From Myxococcaceae bacterium (GTDB taxonomy: Bacteria; Myxococcota; Myxococcia; Myxococcales; Myxococcaceae), in NCBI GenBank assembly GCA_017881265.1, contig JADGRA010000034.1, positions 1 to 64,000 of the forward strand: 64,000 nt of DNA. The letters are read 5' to 3'. Under the pieces are notes generated by a model. The model was not told where the DNA came from. It did no database searches and saw nothing but the letters and a program-made list of their open reading frames with translations. Shown in pieces: positions 54,025 to 62,588 of the stretch. Made by a program: the position numbers and the translations under genes. How positions within the stretch are numbered: the first letter of the stretch is position 1; each line of letters starts with the position of its first letter.

Positions 54025-54200
54025 TCAGGCGGCCCGGCGGGTGTCGGCGCGAACGACTGGGAAGTCGATGTCCGTCGTGGCGACGAGATTCAAATAGTTG
54101 GTGAAAATATTCAGCACCTGGTGGAAGTGCTGGCCGGCTTTGCCCCGCCCTCGGTTTCCATCCAGGCCGTCTTTCCTTCCTCGCGGCTGCTGTCCGGCAA
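54025..54200 (-). pseudogene. C-terminal remnant of a carboxymuconolactone decarboxylase/peroxidase-like gene
   Basis: On the minus strand, codons ending at 54025 translate to [18 protein letters not shown], then [16 protein letters not shown] and stop, which looks like the conserved C-terminal helix and tail of alkylhydroperoxidase-type (CMD) proteins. Just upstream the matching peptide continues in another frame (TAWMETEGGAK), so a frameshift lies near 54135-54141. No complete domain or start is found in the 414 bases between 53993 and 54406, so the gene is decayed or truncated. The short length makes the family call tentative. Confidence 0.5.
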
Positions 54201-54406
54201 GGTGCTCTCTCGGTGGCCGAGCGCGTCGCGCCGACGTCGCAACTCCTCGAGAAGTGAGGCCGTCGGCGCTTCGCGGCACCGGGGCTTGCCACCGACGAAG
54301 GGGGCCGGGGGAAGCGTCCCGCGTTGAACGAAAGGCCGACCCCAGGGTGGGGGTCGCCGAGACCCCCGCCGTGCCTCCTCGGCGCTGAAGTACAGTCGGT
54401 ACCCTC

Positions 54407-55627
54407 GTGGCACTCATCGCGGGGCGCACGCCGCCCGGCTTCATTCGGACCTGGCGCATCGCGCTGGGGCGCTTCCGGCGGGCTCTCCAAGAACGAAACC
54501 GCCTCGTCGTCGAGGCGGGCGAGAGTGGCGAGCGCCTGGTGGCCCGCGTGCGCCTGGTGTCCATCGGGCTTCTGGCGCTCATCCAACTGACGCCGCTGCT
54601 CGGGCTGGAAGGCGTCCCGCCAAAGGTAGCCTTCGCCAGCCAGGAGGCGGTGGTGGGGCGCGGGCTGACGGGCGTCGGGCTGGCGGCGGCACTCCTCATC
54701 TACCTCACCGTCCGCTACGGCTACCGGCCGTGGATTGGGGTGCTCAGTATTTTCCTGGACGTCACACTGGTGAGTGCGGGGCTGGCGGTCTTCTTCCTCC
54801 TCGACCGTCCCCTCACCGCCGTCAACAGCCGCGTCGTCTTCGAGGTGTACTTCCTGGCCATTGCCAGCGCGGGGCTGCGCTACGACTGGCGGCTGTGCGT
54901 GCTGGCCTCCGCGCTGGCGGTGTCCGAATACCTGGGCCTGTCGCTGGTTGCCGCCACGCACTGGGACCTGGAGGCGGCGGTCCGGGCCCACCCGGGGTAT
55001 GGCGCCTTCTCCTGGGCCTCCCAGGTGTCGCGCATGGTGGTGCTGGCGGGTGCCGGGGTCATGGGGGCCGCGGTGGCGCTGCGTGGCCACCGCTGGCGCT
55101 ACCTGTCCGGGACGGATGCCCTGACGGGACTGGCCAACCGCGCCTGGTTCGAGGAGCGGCTGGAGGAGGAGATGAGCCGCGCGCGCCGGCACGGCGAGTC
55201 GCTGGCCATCGCCGTCGCGGACCTGGACAGCTTCCGGGAGATGAATTCGGCGCACGGGCACGCTGGCGGGGACCTCGCGCTGCGGGCGGTGGCCCGTCGG
55301 CTGCGCCAGTGCATCCGGAAGAGTGACCTCGCGGCGCGCCTCGGGGGAGATGAATTTGTCCTGGCCTTCCCGGCCACCGACGTCGCCCAGGCGGTGCAGC
55401 GGCTGGACGGCCTGCGGCAGGAGATTGAAGGCCTGCGCGTCTCGGTGGGGCGCACCGCGGTGACCCTGACGATGAGTGTCGGCGTCGCCACCTGGCCCGC
55501 GGACGGAGAGGACTTCGAGGGCGTCCTGGCCCAGGCCGATGCGCGCACCTACGAGGCCAAGCGTCTGGGGAAAAACTGCGTGGTGGGCCCGAGTCCGGCC
55601 AGCGCCGACGTCTCGGCCCGCAGCTAG
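54407..55627 (+). CDS. Membrane diguanylate cyclase (GGDEF)
   Basis: 406 residues from a GTG. About six TM helices fill residues 45-225. The GGDEF domain follows: TDALTGLANRAWFEERLEEE, VADLDSFREMNSAHGHAGGD, an inhibitory RxxD site (RKSD) five residues before the active GGDEF in AARLGGDEFVLAFP, and SVGVATWPADGEDFEGVLAQ with DARTYEAKRLGKN at the end. All catalytic residues are present, so it should make cyclic-di-GMP with product feedback. The N-terminal membrane part probably senses a signal, as there is no other input domain. Confidence 0.92.
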   Translation: MALIAGRTPPGFIRTWRIALGRFRRALQERNRLVVEAGESGERLVARVRLVSIGLLALIQLTPLLGLEGVPPKVAFASQEAVVGRGLTGVGLAAALLIYLTVRYGYRPWIGVLSIFLDVTLVSAGLAVFFLLDRPLTAVNSRVVFEVYFLAIASAGLRYDWRLCVLASALAVSEYLGLSLVAATHWDLEAAVRAHPGYGAFSWASQVSRMVVLAGAGVMGAAVALRGHRWRYLSGTDALTGLANRAWFEERLEEEMSRARRHGESLAIAVADLDSFREMNSAHGHAGGDLALRAVARRLRQCIRKSDLAARLGGDEFVLAFPATDVAQAVQRLDGLRQEIEGLRVSVGRTAVTLTMSVGVATWPADGEDFEGVLAQADARTYEAKRLGKNCVVGPSPASADVSARS

Positions 55628-55694
55628 ACTCTGGCCCCTTGGGGCTGCCAGCGGTTCCCGCAGCTGGGACGCTTGGGCAGCGGAAGGGGCAGGG

Positions 55695-56171
55695 ATGACG
55701 GCGGCCGACCTTCACCGCCTCGCGGCACTGGGACTTCTGCGGCCCAAGGGCCCTGTCCCCGAAGGCCAGGCTTCACTGCGGGCCCTGTGCGCCGCGGGCG
55801 CGCTGCAGGGAGGCCTGTCGGTGGCAGCCGACGTGCGGCCGGATGAATTGGTGGGCCCCCTCTGCACCTACCTCGGTGGGCCGGCGGCCCGCCTGCGGGT
55901 GCTGGACGCCCGGGCGGACCCGCCGGAGTTGTGGCTCCGGGTGGGGGCCAAAGAGGAACGCTGGCCCACCCCGGACGTGGCCGCGCTGGTGACGCACCTC
56001 AACCGCTGCTTCCGTGCAGAGGCCAGCGTCCCGGCGGTGGCGAGGCTGGGCGTGGACGAGGACGGCTGTCAGCTGTGGTGCATCCCCAAGCGCGCGCTGG
56101 CGGCCGTCCTGAAGGAGGACTTCCTCTTGGCCGAGAACGCCAGCGAGCTCTCGGCGCTGGTGACGGACTGA
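55695..56171 (+). CDS. Uncharacterised protein
   Basis: 158 residues from an ATG with AGGG upstream, 67 bases after the diguanylate cyclase. Soluble, mixed alpha/beta: a helical start (ADLHRLAALGLLRPKGPVPE), a middle with LRVLDARADPPELWLRVGAK, a segment VAALVTHLNRCFRAEASVPA, and an ending CQLWCIPKRALAAVLKEDFL. Four Cys are present but not in a metal-site spacing I recognise. Family not recognised. It may be a target or partner of the upstream cyclase, but nothing in the sequence shows that. Confidence 0.6.
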   Translation: MTAADLHRLAALGLLRPKGPVPEGQASLRALCAAGALQGGLSVAADVRPDELVGPLCTYLGGPAARLRVLDARADPPELWLRVGAKEERWPTPDVAALVTHLNRCFRAEASVPAVARLGVDEDGCQLWCIPKRALAAVLKEDFLLAENASELSALVTD

Positions 56172-56175
56172 CGCC

Positions 56176-56364
56176 TCAGGACAGGTGCGCCTGGGCCACC
56201 AGCGCCACCGCCCGGGCATGCGAGGCCGTTGCCGCGAGCTCGCCGGACTTCACCGCCTCCACCACCAGCGCCGCAGCGCCGAGCGCGTAGAAGAGGCACA
56301 AGGCAATCACCAGCAGGGGCAAACCGAACGACTCGATGCGCTTCTCGGCGACGATGGAATTCAT
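56176..56364 (-). CDS. Small single-TM membrane protein
   Basis: 62 residues from an ATG with an AGGGAG ribosome site. Residues about 14-36 form one TM helix (FGLPLLVIALCLFYALGAAA), followed by a short Ala-rich helix (VEAVKSGELAATASHARAVA). Convergent with the gene at 55695-56171, with only 4 bases between the stops. It is divergent from the membrane phosphoesterase. Function unknown. Confidence 0.6.
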   Translation of the reverse strand: MNSIVAEKRIESFGLPLLVIALCLFYALGAAALVVEAVKSGELAATASHARAVALVAQAHLS

Positions 56365-56527
56365 AGTGCAGCACTCCCTAAAGCAGGCTGCCCTCTCCGA
56401 CCGCCTGCACCTGGAAGGACGCTCCAGGGCGCCGGCCATTGCGTGACGTCCTGGTGTCGTCGGCTGCGCCAGAAGGCGCACTCGCTGCAGCCAGGCTGGC
56501 CGGGTGTTACAGCTGGCAACATCCCGC

Positions 56528-57700
56528 ATGCCTGACCCCTTTCCCCGCCGTCGTCGGCTGCTGTCCTTCTTCCTCCTCGTCTCGGGCGTCTTCGCCCTGT
56601 TGCACCTGTACCCTGGGGTGCGCCTGCTGTCGGACACGCAGCTGCCGGTGGGCTGGGCGGCGGCCGGCTGGGCGTGCCTCGGCCTGGCCGTCGCGTCGGT
56701 GCCTTCGGGCTTCTTCCTCGTCCGCGCCACCGGCAACCGCCTGACGCGCGCCCTCTTCGCCTTCGCCACCTTCTGGCTGGGGGCGGCGGGCATTCTCCTC
56801 ACCGCCACTCTGGCCACGGACGTGGGCCGGCTGCTCTTCAATGCCCTGCAGGGCGCCCCGGTGGGCGCGGCCCGGGTGCACCAGGCGCGCGTGCAAGCGC
56901 TTCTGACGGTGGGCCTGGCCGTGGGGCTGACGCTGTGGGCCCTTTTTAGTGCGGCGCTCGTCCTCCAGCTGCGCCGGGTGACGGTGCGCCTGGCCGGCCT
57001 CGGCCATGGGCTGGAGGGGCTGCGCATTGTCCAAATCTCCGACTTGCACATCCACCGGCCTCTGGACGTGCACTTCCTCCGCCGCGTGGTGCGGCGGGTG
57101 AATGCGCTGGCCCCGGACGTGGTGGCGGTGACGGGGGACTTGGTGGACGGGCCGGTGTCGGCGGTGCGGGACTTCATCGCGCCGCTTGGGGACTTGCGGG
57201 CACGCTTCGGCGTCTACTACGTCACCGGGAACCACGAGTACTACTGGGGCGGGCCGGAGTGGGAGGCGGAGGTGCACCGCCTCGGCCTCACCGTGCTGCG
57301 CAACACCCACCGCGTCATCCGGGATGCGGGAAGTGAATTGGCCCTGGGCGGCGTGCCGGACTTGCAGGGCATCCGCTTTCACCCGGACCACGCCTGCCGC
57401 CCGGACTTGGCCTTCGCCGGCGCTCCGGAAGGGGCGCCGCGCGTGCTGCTGGCCCACCAGCCCTCCGCCGCGCGCGCCGCCGCCGGGGCGGGGGTGCACC
57501 TGCAGCTGTCCGGGCACACCCACGGGGGGCAGATTTTCCCCTTTCACCTTCTGGTGTGGCTCACCCAGCCCGTGCTGAGCGGCCTGCGGAAGCTGTTTGG
57601 CATCTGGGTGTACACCCACCGCGGCACTGGCACCTGGGGGCCGCGGATGCGCCTTCTGGCGTCGCCGGAGATTGCCGAAATCACCCTGCGCGCCGCCTGA
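56528..57700 (+). CDS. Membrane metallophosphoesterase (YaeI/YkuE-like)
   Basis: 390 residues from the ATG at 56528. Four TM helices in the first 155 residues, then a calcineurin-type phosphoesterase domain: LRIVQISDLHIHRPLDVHFL near 170, VVAVTGDLVDG near 205, VYYVTGNHEYYWGGPEWEAE near 235, and the metal-binding SGHTHGGQIFPFH near 330. The combination matches YkuE/YaeI-like enzymes, which act on lipid or peptidoglycan-linked phosphates. The active site faces the periplasm or cytoplasm depending on topology, which I did not resolve. Confidence 0.88.
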   Translation: MPDPFPRRRRLLSFFLLVSGVFALLHLYPGVRLLSDTQLPVGWAAAGWACLGLAVASVPSGFFLVRATGNRLTRALFAFATFWLGAAGILLTATLATDVGRLLFNALQGAPVGAARVHQARVQALLTVGLAVGLTLWALFSAALVLQLRRVTVRLAGLGHGLEGLRIVQISDLHIHRPLDVHFLRRVVRRVNALAPDVVAVTGDLVDGPVSAVRDFIAPLGDLRARFGVYYVTGNHEYYWGGPEWEAEVHRLGLTVLRNTHRVIRDAGSELALGGVPDLQGIRFHPDHACRPDLAFAGAPEGAPRVLLAHQPSAARAAAGAGVHLQLSGHTHGGQIFPFHLLVWLTQPVLSGLRKLFGIWVYTHRGTGTWGPRMRLLASPEIAEITLRAA

Positions 57701-57757
57701 AGCGCCCAGGGCCTGCTTGCGCTGGTGTAGGCCTTGGGGGGAACATTTCCAGCCGCC

Positions 57758-58138
57758 GTGCCGCGCGCGCTCTGCGTCAGCTTGTTGCTGGTGGCCTTGG
57801 CCGGGTGCGCGACGGAGGCGCGTCCCAATGCGGAGGGCCGCCCGCCGGCCTTCATCGGCACCCCGGGGCCGGCCAAGCCGGACGGCTGCCAGGTGGTGCT
57901 GCTGCTGTCGCGGCGGGACCGCCCGGCCGAGCCGGTGGAGGACATCGCCACCGTCTCGGCGGAGGCCACCACCCTGGAGGAGTGCAAGCAGCAGTTGGTG
58001 GCGCGCGAGGCGTGCCGCTACGGCGGGGACGTGCTGTACGTCTTCGAGTCGGGCCAGAAGTCCCTGGGGCTGCAGACGCCGGTGGTGTGGTGCGCGGCGA
58101 AGCTGGGGCGGCTGCTCGGCCCCGTTCATCCGCACTAG
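57758..58138 (+). CDS. Small lipoprotein
   Basis: 126 residues from a GTG at 57758; a TTG at 57734 would add 8 residues. Lipobox in SLLLVALAGC. The mature part is short, with Pro/Gly at the start, a beta strand GCQVVLLLSRRDRPAEPVED, a helix TTLEECKQQLVAREACRYGG, and a terminal VLYVFESGQKSLGLQT. Three further Cys could form a disulfide. The layout resembles DUF4156-like envelope lipoproteins, but the match is too weak to assign. Its last four bases overlap the pdxA end from the other strand. Confidence 0.65.
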   Translation: MPRALCVSLLLVALAGCATEARPNAEGRPPAFIGTPGPAKPDGCQVVLLLSRRDRPAEPVEDIATVSAEATTLEECKQQLVAREACRYGGDVLYVFESGQKSLGLQTPVVWCAAKLGRLLGPVHPH

Positions 58139-59142
58139 GCGGTGCTGGCGCCGCGGGACGGGCCCCGGGCTCGGCGGGGGGCGGCCAGTTCGGCGGCCCG
58201 CAGCAGCGCCGTCACCATGGGGGTGGCGCTGGCCTGTCCCGTCCCGGCCAGCGCGTAGGCGACGCCGTGGTCCGGGGACGTGCGTGGCAGCGGCAGGCCC
58301 AGGGTGACATTCACCGTCTTCTCGAAGTCGAGGGCCTTGGCCACCACCAGCCCCTGGTCATGGTACATGACGAGGACCGCGTCGAAGGGCATGCGTTCGG
58401 GGTGGGCGAAGAGTCCGTCGGCGGGAAGCGGCCCGGTGCAGTCCACGCCGCGCCGTCTGGCGCGGGCCACCGCCGGGGCGATGGTGCGCACCTCCTCGTC
58501 TCCCAGCAGGCCGCCCTCCCCGGCGTGGGGGTTGAGGCCGGTGACAGCCAAGCGCGGCGGCCGGCGAAACCTGGGCTTCAGGGCCGCGGACAACAGCTGC
58601 AGCTGCGCCGTCAGCCTGGGGACGCTGAGGGCTCCCGGGACGTCGCGCAGGGGAAGGTGGTTGGTGGCCAGGGCCACCCGCACCCGGGGGCCATCCATCA
58701 GCATCAGCACTTCGCAGCCGAAGGCCTCCGCCAGTAGTTCCGTGTGCCCATAGAAGCGCGCGCCGGTGCGTAGAATCTGTTCCTTGGAGACGGGCGCGGT
58801 GCACAGGGCGTCCACGGCGCCGGCCTTGGCCGCCGCCACCAGCGCCTGGACGTAGGCCAGCTGGGCCTTGCCGCCGGCGCGCGAGGGCCGTCCGGGCCGG
58901 GCGTCCTTGGCCGGAAGCTGCGTCACCAGCACCAGGGCCGGGCCGCTGTGTGGGGTGAGCTCCCCGGGCAGAAGCCGCGTCAGGCCGCGCAGCGTGGGGA
59001 AGCGCTCCAGGGTGGGCCCGTCGCCGAAGAGGATGGGGACGAGGCCCTCCCGCACCGCGGGGGAGGCGAGCGCCGTGGCGAGCACTTCCGGGCCAATCCC
59101 CGAGGGGTCGCCCATGGAGATGCCCACCCGGGGAAGCGTCAC
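58135..59142 (-). CDS. pdxA: 4-hydroxythreonine-4-phosphate dehydrogenase
   Basis: 335 residues from a GTG that overlaps the upstream stop (GTGA). PdxA of the DXP-dependent vitamin B6 route. Landmarks: PRVGISMGDPSGIGPEVLAT, CTAPVSKEQILRTGARFYGH with the first metal His in GHTELLAE near 137, LNPHAGEGGLLGDEE near 205 (second His), MYHDQGLVVAKALDFEKTVN near 262 (third His), and LPRTSPDHGVAYALAGTGQA. It follows a SurA gene, as in E. coli surA-pdxA. Confidence 0.96.
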   Translation of the reverse strand: MTLPRVGISMGDPSGIGPEVLATALASPAVREGLVPILFGDGPTLERFPTLRGLTRLLPGELTPHSGPALVLVTQLPAKDARPGRPSRAGGKAQLAYVQALVAAAKAGAVDALCTAPVSKEQILRTGARFYGHTELLAEAFGCEVLMLMDGPRVRVALATNHLPLRDVPGALSVPRLTAQLQLLSAALKPRFRRPPRLAVTGLNPHAGEGGLLGDEEVRTIAPAVARARRRGVDCTGPLPADGLFAHPERMPFDAVLVMYHDQGLVVAKALDFEKTVNVTLGLPLPRTSPDHGVAYALAGTGQASATPMVTALLRAAELAAPRRARGPSRGASTA

Positions 59143-60152
59143 GGCGTCTTCTGGGCCGTCTGTGGCGGGGGCCCGAGCTTGATGTCCACCACGGCCGCCG
59201 CCCGCAGCTGCTTCACGTACTGCACGGAAGCGCGCTCGCCCTGCTCGCGCCGCAGCTTCTCCTCAATCTGCGGCTTCAGCTCGGCCAGCGGCAACAGCCC
59301 GATGGCGCGCATCTCTTCCAGCTTCAGGACATGCCAGCCGAGGCTGGTGCGCACCGGGTCGGACACCTCCCCGGGCTTGAGGCTGAAGGCCACCTTCTCG
59401 AAGGCGGGCACCATCGCCCCGCGCCGGAAGAAGCCGAGGTCGCCGCCGTCGGCGGCGCTGGAACCCTGGCTGCGCTTCTTCGCCAATTCGGCGAAGTCCA
59501 CGCCGGCCTGGCGGGCCTCGACGGAGATGGCCTTGGCCACCGCGTAGGCCTTGTCCACGTCGGCCTGCGGCGCATTGGCGGGGACCTGCACCACGATGTG
59601 GCGCACGTGCACTTCGAGTTCCTTGCCCTCCTCCCGCGCCATCCGGTCGTACTCGCTGCGGACGTCCGCCTCGGACACCTTCACCAGCTTCGCCACCTTC
59701 TCCCGAAGCAGCTGGTAGCGCCCCAGCTGCTTGCGCATCTGCTCGCGGTAGTCGGAAAGGCTCAGTCCCTCGTTGGCGACGGCTTGGGCGAACTGGTCGG
59801 CCGTGAAGTTGTAGCGCTTCATCACCTCCTGCACGCTCGCGTCCACCTGCTTGTCGTCGATGATGATTTTGGCCTCGCGCAGCTCCTGGTCGAGCACCTT
59901 CTCGTCAATCAGGCCGTCGAGGGCCTTACGGATAATCTCCTCGTGCTTGCTGGCGCGATTCTCGGGGGCGGTCTCCTGGTCCGAGCGCTGCAAGTCGGGG
60001 CCGGCGCGCTTCATCGCGTCGCCCAGCGTAATAATCTCGTTGTTCACCACCGCCGCCACGCGGTCCACCATCTCCGCCCAGGCGGTGGTGGCCAGAAGGC
60101 CCAGGGCGCCGGCGAGGGCGGCCCGGGCAGCTTTCGTCCAGCAGTGCTTCAT
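59139..60152 (-). CDS. surA: SurA-like periplasmic peptidyl-prolyl isomerase/chaperone
   Basis: 337 residues with a Sec signal peptide (ALAGALGLLATTAWA). The N-terminal chaperone core reads VDRVAAVVNNEIITLGDAMK and LIDEKVLDQELREAKIIIDD, followed by one parvulin domain (VHVRHIVVQVPANAP, AGVDFAELAKKRSQGSSAAD, GGDLGFFRRGAMVPAFEKVA, and VRTSLGWHVLKLEEM). E. coli SurA has two parvulin domains; here there is one. It should guide outer-membrane proteins through the periplasm. It is the third of three consecutive foldases in one operon. Confidence 0.9.
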   Translation of the reverse strand: MKHCWTKAARAALAGALGLLATTAWAEMVDRVAAVVNNEIITLGDAMKRAGPDLQRSDQETAPENRASKHEEIIRKALDGLIDEKVLDQELREAKIIIDDKQVDASVQEVMKRYNFTADQFAQAVANEGLSLSDYREQMRKQLGRYQLLREKVAKLVKVSEADVRSEYDRMAREEGKELEVHVRHIVVQVPANAPQADVDKAYAVAKAISVEARQAGVDFAELAKKRSQGSSAADGGDLGFFRRGAMVPAFEKVAFSLKPGEVSDPVRTSLGWHVLKLEEMRAIGLLPLAELKPQIEEKLRREQGERASVQYVKQLRAAAVVDIKLGPPPQTAQKTP

Positions 60153-61138
60153 GGTCGGGCCTCAGCCGCAGGGCGCTGGGGCGTCGGGGAGGGGGGACCC
60201 TTCACCGCGTCCAGCGCGGCGTCGTTGGTGCGCAAGGCAGCGCGCTCGCGCAGCGTCTGGACGTAGGCCGCTTGGGCCTTCTCCTGCTTGTCCCGCAGAA
60301 GGCGGCGCTCCACCTCCCGGCGCACCTGGGCCAGGTCCTTCTTCCGCGCCGGCCGGCGCTCGAGGACTTTGAAGAGATGGAAGCCGTATTCGCTGGTGAC
60401 CACGTCGGAGATTTGCCCTGGTTGGAGGGAGAATGCCACCGCGTCGAACTCCGGGGGCATCACGCCGCGCGGAAACCACCCCAGGTCGCCCCCTAGCCGA
60501 GCGTCCGCGGAGAGGGAGTGGGCCCGGGCCAGGTCGCCGAATTTCGCCCCGCGGTGCAACTCATCGCGGAGGCGCCGGGCGTCCTCCAGCTCCTTCACCA
60601 CGATTTGGGCGGCGTGCACCTGTTCTGGCTCCTGGAATTCCGCGGCGTGGGCATCCAGGTAGCCCTGGAGCTCCTCCTCGGTGACGGCCACCCGTTGGTA
60701 CACCACCTCGTCCACCAGCTTCTCCACGGTGAGACGGGCGGCCGTCTTCTGCTCGAATTCCGGTTCCGTCAGCCGCCCCTGGGCCAGCGCGTCCTGGAAG
60801 CGGCCGTCCTGGTACTCCGCCTTCAGCTGCGTCACGGCCGTGCGCACCGCCTCGGGCGGGATGGAAATGCCCTTCGCCTTGGCGTCCTGCAATAGCAGCT
60901 GGCGGTCCACCAATTCCCTCAGCACGGTTTGCTTCAGGGCCACCAGCTGGTCCGGAGCCGGGGCGGTGGCCCCCTCGGGCACCTCATAGGCCAGGGCCAG
61001 CTCACGCTCGAATTCGGCCACCGGGATGGGCTCGCCGTTCACCAGTGCCACCACGCCCGGGTCGAGGGGGGGCGGGCCACGCCGCGCGCACGCCGCCAGC
61101 ACCAGGGCGGTGGCGAGCTGGCTCGCCCGTGGCGTCAT
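60149..61138 (-). CDS. Parvulin-type foldase lipoprotein 2 (PrsA/SurA-like)
   Basis: 329 residues starting at the ATG at 61138, overlapping the preceding stop by 4 bases. A lipobox (LATALVLAAC) anchors it. The chaperone core resembles that of SurA (VVALVNGEPIPVAEFERELA, VLRELVDRQLLLQDAKAKGI) and the parvulin domain is complete (QVHAAQIVVKELEDARRLRD, FGDLARAHSLSADARLGGDL, GWFPRGVMPPEFDAVAFSLQ, SEYGFHLFKVLERRPA). It would work at the membrane surface next to the soluble SurA-like protein. Which clients each handles is unknown. Confidence 0.87.
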   Translation of the reverse strand: MTPRASQLATALVLAACARRGPPPLDPGVVALVNGEPIPVAEFERELALAYEVPEGATAPAPDQLVALKQTVLRELVDRQLLLQDAKAKGISIPPEAVRTAVTQLKAEYQDGRFQDALAQGRLTEPEFEQKTAARLTVEKLVDEVVYQRVAVTEEELQGYLDAHAAEFQEPEQVHAAQIVVKELEDARRLRDELHRGAKFGDLARAHSLSADARLGGDLGWFPRGVMPPEFDAVAFSLQPGQISDVVTSEYGFHLFKVLERRPARKKDLAQVRREVERRLLRDKQEKAQAAYVQTLRERAALRTNDAALDAVKGPPSPTPQRPAAEARP

Positions 61139-62157
61139 GGCTTGGCGGGCGGGGCCTGGGGCGGTGCGGGCTGGGGGGCGGGGCCGGGCATCATGCCCCG
61201 CGGCGCCGGCTGGTCGGGGCCGCCCTCCACCATCACCTTGGCGAGGGCCGCGTCGTCCACCTTGAAGTCAGCCTTCGCCTTGAGGTCGGCGATGAATTTT
61301 TCATAGGCCTGGTTGCGCCGTTCATTCTGCAGGCGGGTGCGAATCTGCCCCTGCACCTCATTCAGGCTGGTCTGCGTCTGGGCGGTGTGGGCGCGCAGCT
61401 TCAGGAAGACGACGCCCGAGCGGCTGTGCAGAAGGCCCGACAGCTCGCCCGGTTCCTTCAGGGCCTGGGCGGCCTGGGCCACCTCGGGCCCGTAGCGGGT
61501 GGACAGCTCCACGGCGGACAGCGCCCGGAGGTCGCCCTCCATCGCCTTGGAGGGGTCGTCGGAGTTGGCCTTCACCAGCGCGCCGAAGCCGGAGAAGTCG
61601 TCCGGCTTCAGCTTCTTGGCGTCTGCCAAAAGCTTGGCCGCCTTGGCGTCCTGGGCCTTCTGCTTGGCCGCGTCATTGGGCGGAATGGCCAGCAGCAGCA
61701 TGCTCACCCGCCAGGTTTCCGGCCGGACGAAGTCTTGCGTGTGTGCGTCGTACCAGGCCTTCACGTCCTCGTCGCTCACCGTAGGCGGCGCCTTGTCGCG
61801 CTCGTCTTTCACCACCTTCTGGGCGAGGACGTTCTTCACGCTTTCCACCACGTCCGCGTCCTTGGCGTGGCCGGCGGCCACCGACTGGCGGGCCAGCAGG
61901 TCCAGGATAACCAGTCTCTCGACGAATTCCTTCTTCTGCGCGGGCGTCTGGTAGCGCATCCGCACCATCGGCGGCAGCTGCCCCATGGCCTTGCTGACGT
62001 CCTCGCTGGTGATGACGCCGCCGGCGTAGGTGGCCACCGGGGTGCCCTGCGAGGAGCGCCTCAGGTCGAAGGTGACTTGGTCGGTGGACCGGGAGCAACC
62101 GGCCGCGGCGAGGGCGGCGGCGAGGCAGGCGGCAAACGACGTGGAGAGTGCTTTCAT
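61135..62157 (-). CDS. SurA/PpiC-like lipoprotein 3, degenerate isomerase domain
   Basis: 340 residues from the ATG at 62157; the frame is open 7 codons further. Lipobox in ACLAAALAAAGC. The N-terminal core is SurA-like (VATYAGGVITSEDVSKAMGQ, EFVERLVILDLLARQSVAAG, TVSDEDVKAWYDAHTQDFVR). The later region has a parvulin-like outline (WRVSMLLLAIPPNDAAKQKA, FSGFGALVKANSDDPSKAME, GDLRALSAVELSTRYGPEVA, LHSRSGVVFLKLRAHTAQ) but the catalytic parvulin residues are poorly kept. A Pro/Ala tail ends it. It is the first gene of the operon and probably a chaperone without isomerase activity. Confidence 0.82.
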   Translation of the reverse strand: MKALSTSFAACLAAALAAAGCSRSTDQVTFDLRRSSQGTPVATYAGGVITSEDVSKAMGQLPPMVRMRYQTPAQKKEFVERLVILDLLARQSVAAGHAKDADVVESVKNVLAQKVVKDERDKAPPTVSDEDVKAWYDAHTQDFVRPETWRVSMLLLAIPPNDAAKQKAQDAKAAKLLADAKKLKPDDFSGFGALVKANSDDPSKAMEGDLRALSAVELSTRYGPEVAQAAQALKEPGELSGLLHSRSGVVFLKLRAHTAQTQTSLNEVQGQIRTRLQNERRNQAYEKFIADLKAKADFKVDDAALAKVMVEGGPDQPAPRGMMPGPAPQPAPPQAPPAKP

Positions 62158-62231
62158 GGCGGGGGGCTCGCCTAGCACGGCTGTGCCATGGGGGCCAGCA
62201 TGCCGGGGGCCGGGTGTTACCCTGGGCGGCC

Positions 62232-62588
62232 GTGGCGACGCGGGGCTGGACGGTCTACATGCTGCGCTGCCGGGACGGCAGCCTGTACACCGGCATCACC
62301 AACGACGTCGCCCGCCGGCTGGCCGCCCATGCCGCGGGCAAGGGAGGCGCCTACACCCGCAGTCGCTGCCCCGTGCGCCTGGTCTACCGGGAGGTGGCCA
62401 AGGACAGGAGTGCGGCGCTTCGCCGGGAGGCCGCCCTGAAGCGTCTTCCCCGGCCGCAGAAGTGGGCGCTGGTGCGCGGCGTCACTTCGCCGAAACGGGC
62501 GGCGGCCCCGCCGGCTTCTTCTCGCTCGCCATCGCGCCGAGGACGCCCAGCACCAGGCCGACGGCGGACCCCACCAGCGTCCCGATGA
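62232..62588 (+). CDS. GIY-YIG nuclease-superfamily protein (UPF0213 type)
   Basis: 118 residues from a GTG. The domain spans 1-80: TVYMLRCRDGSLYTGITNDV, RRLAAHAAGKGGAYTRSRCP, VRLVYREVAKDRSAALRREA and LKRLPRPQKWALV, which match the short GIY-YIG proteins (YhbQ type), with TVY and YTG for the GIY/YIG signature and a conserved Arg and Glu. The last 35 residues (TSPKRAAAPPASSRSPSRRG on) are basic, low complexity and antisense to the convergent membrane protein, so they are an odd extension. YhbQ-like proteins act on damaged or branched DNA in E. coli. Confidence 0.85.
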   Translation: MATRGWTVYMLRCRDGSLYTGITNDVARRLAAHAAGKGGAYTRSRCPVRLVYREVAKDRSAALRREAALKRLPRPQKWALVRGVTSPKRAAAPPASSRSPSRRGRPAPGRRRTPPASR

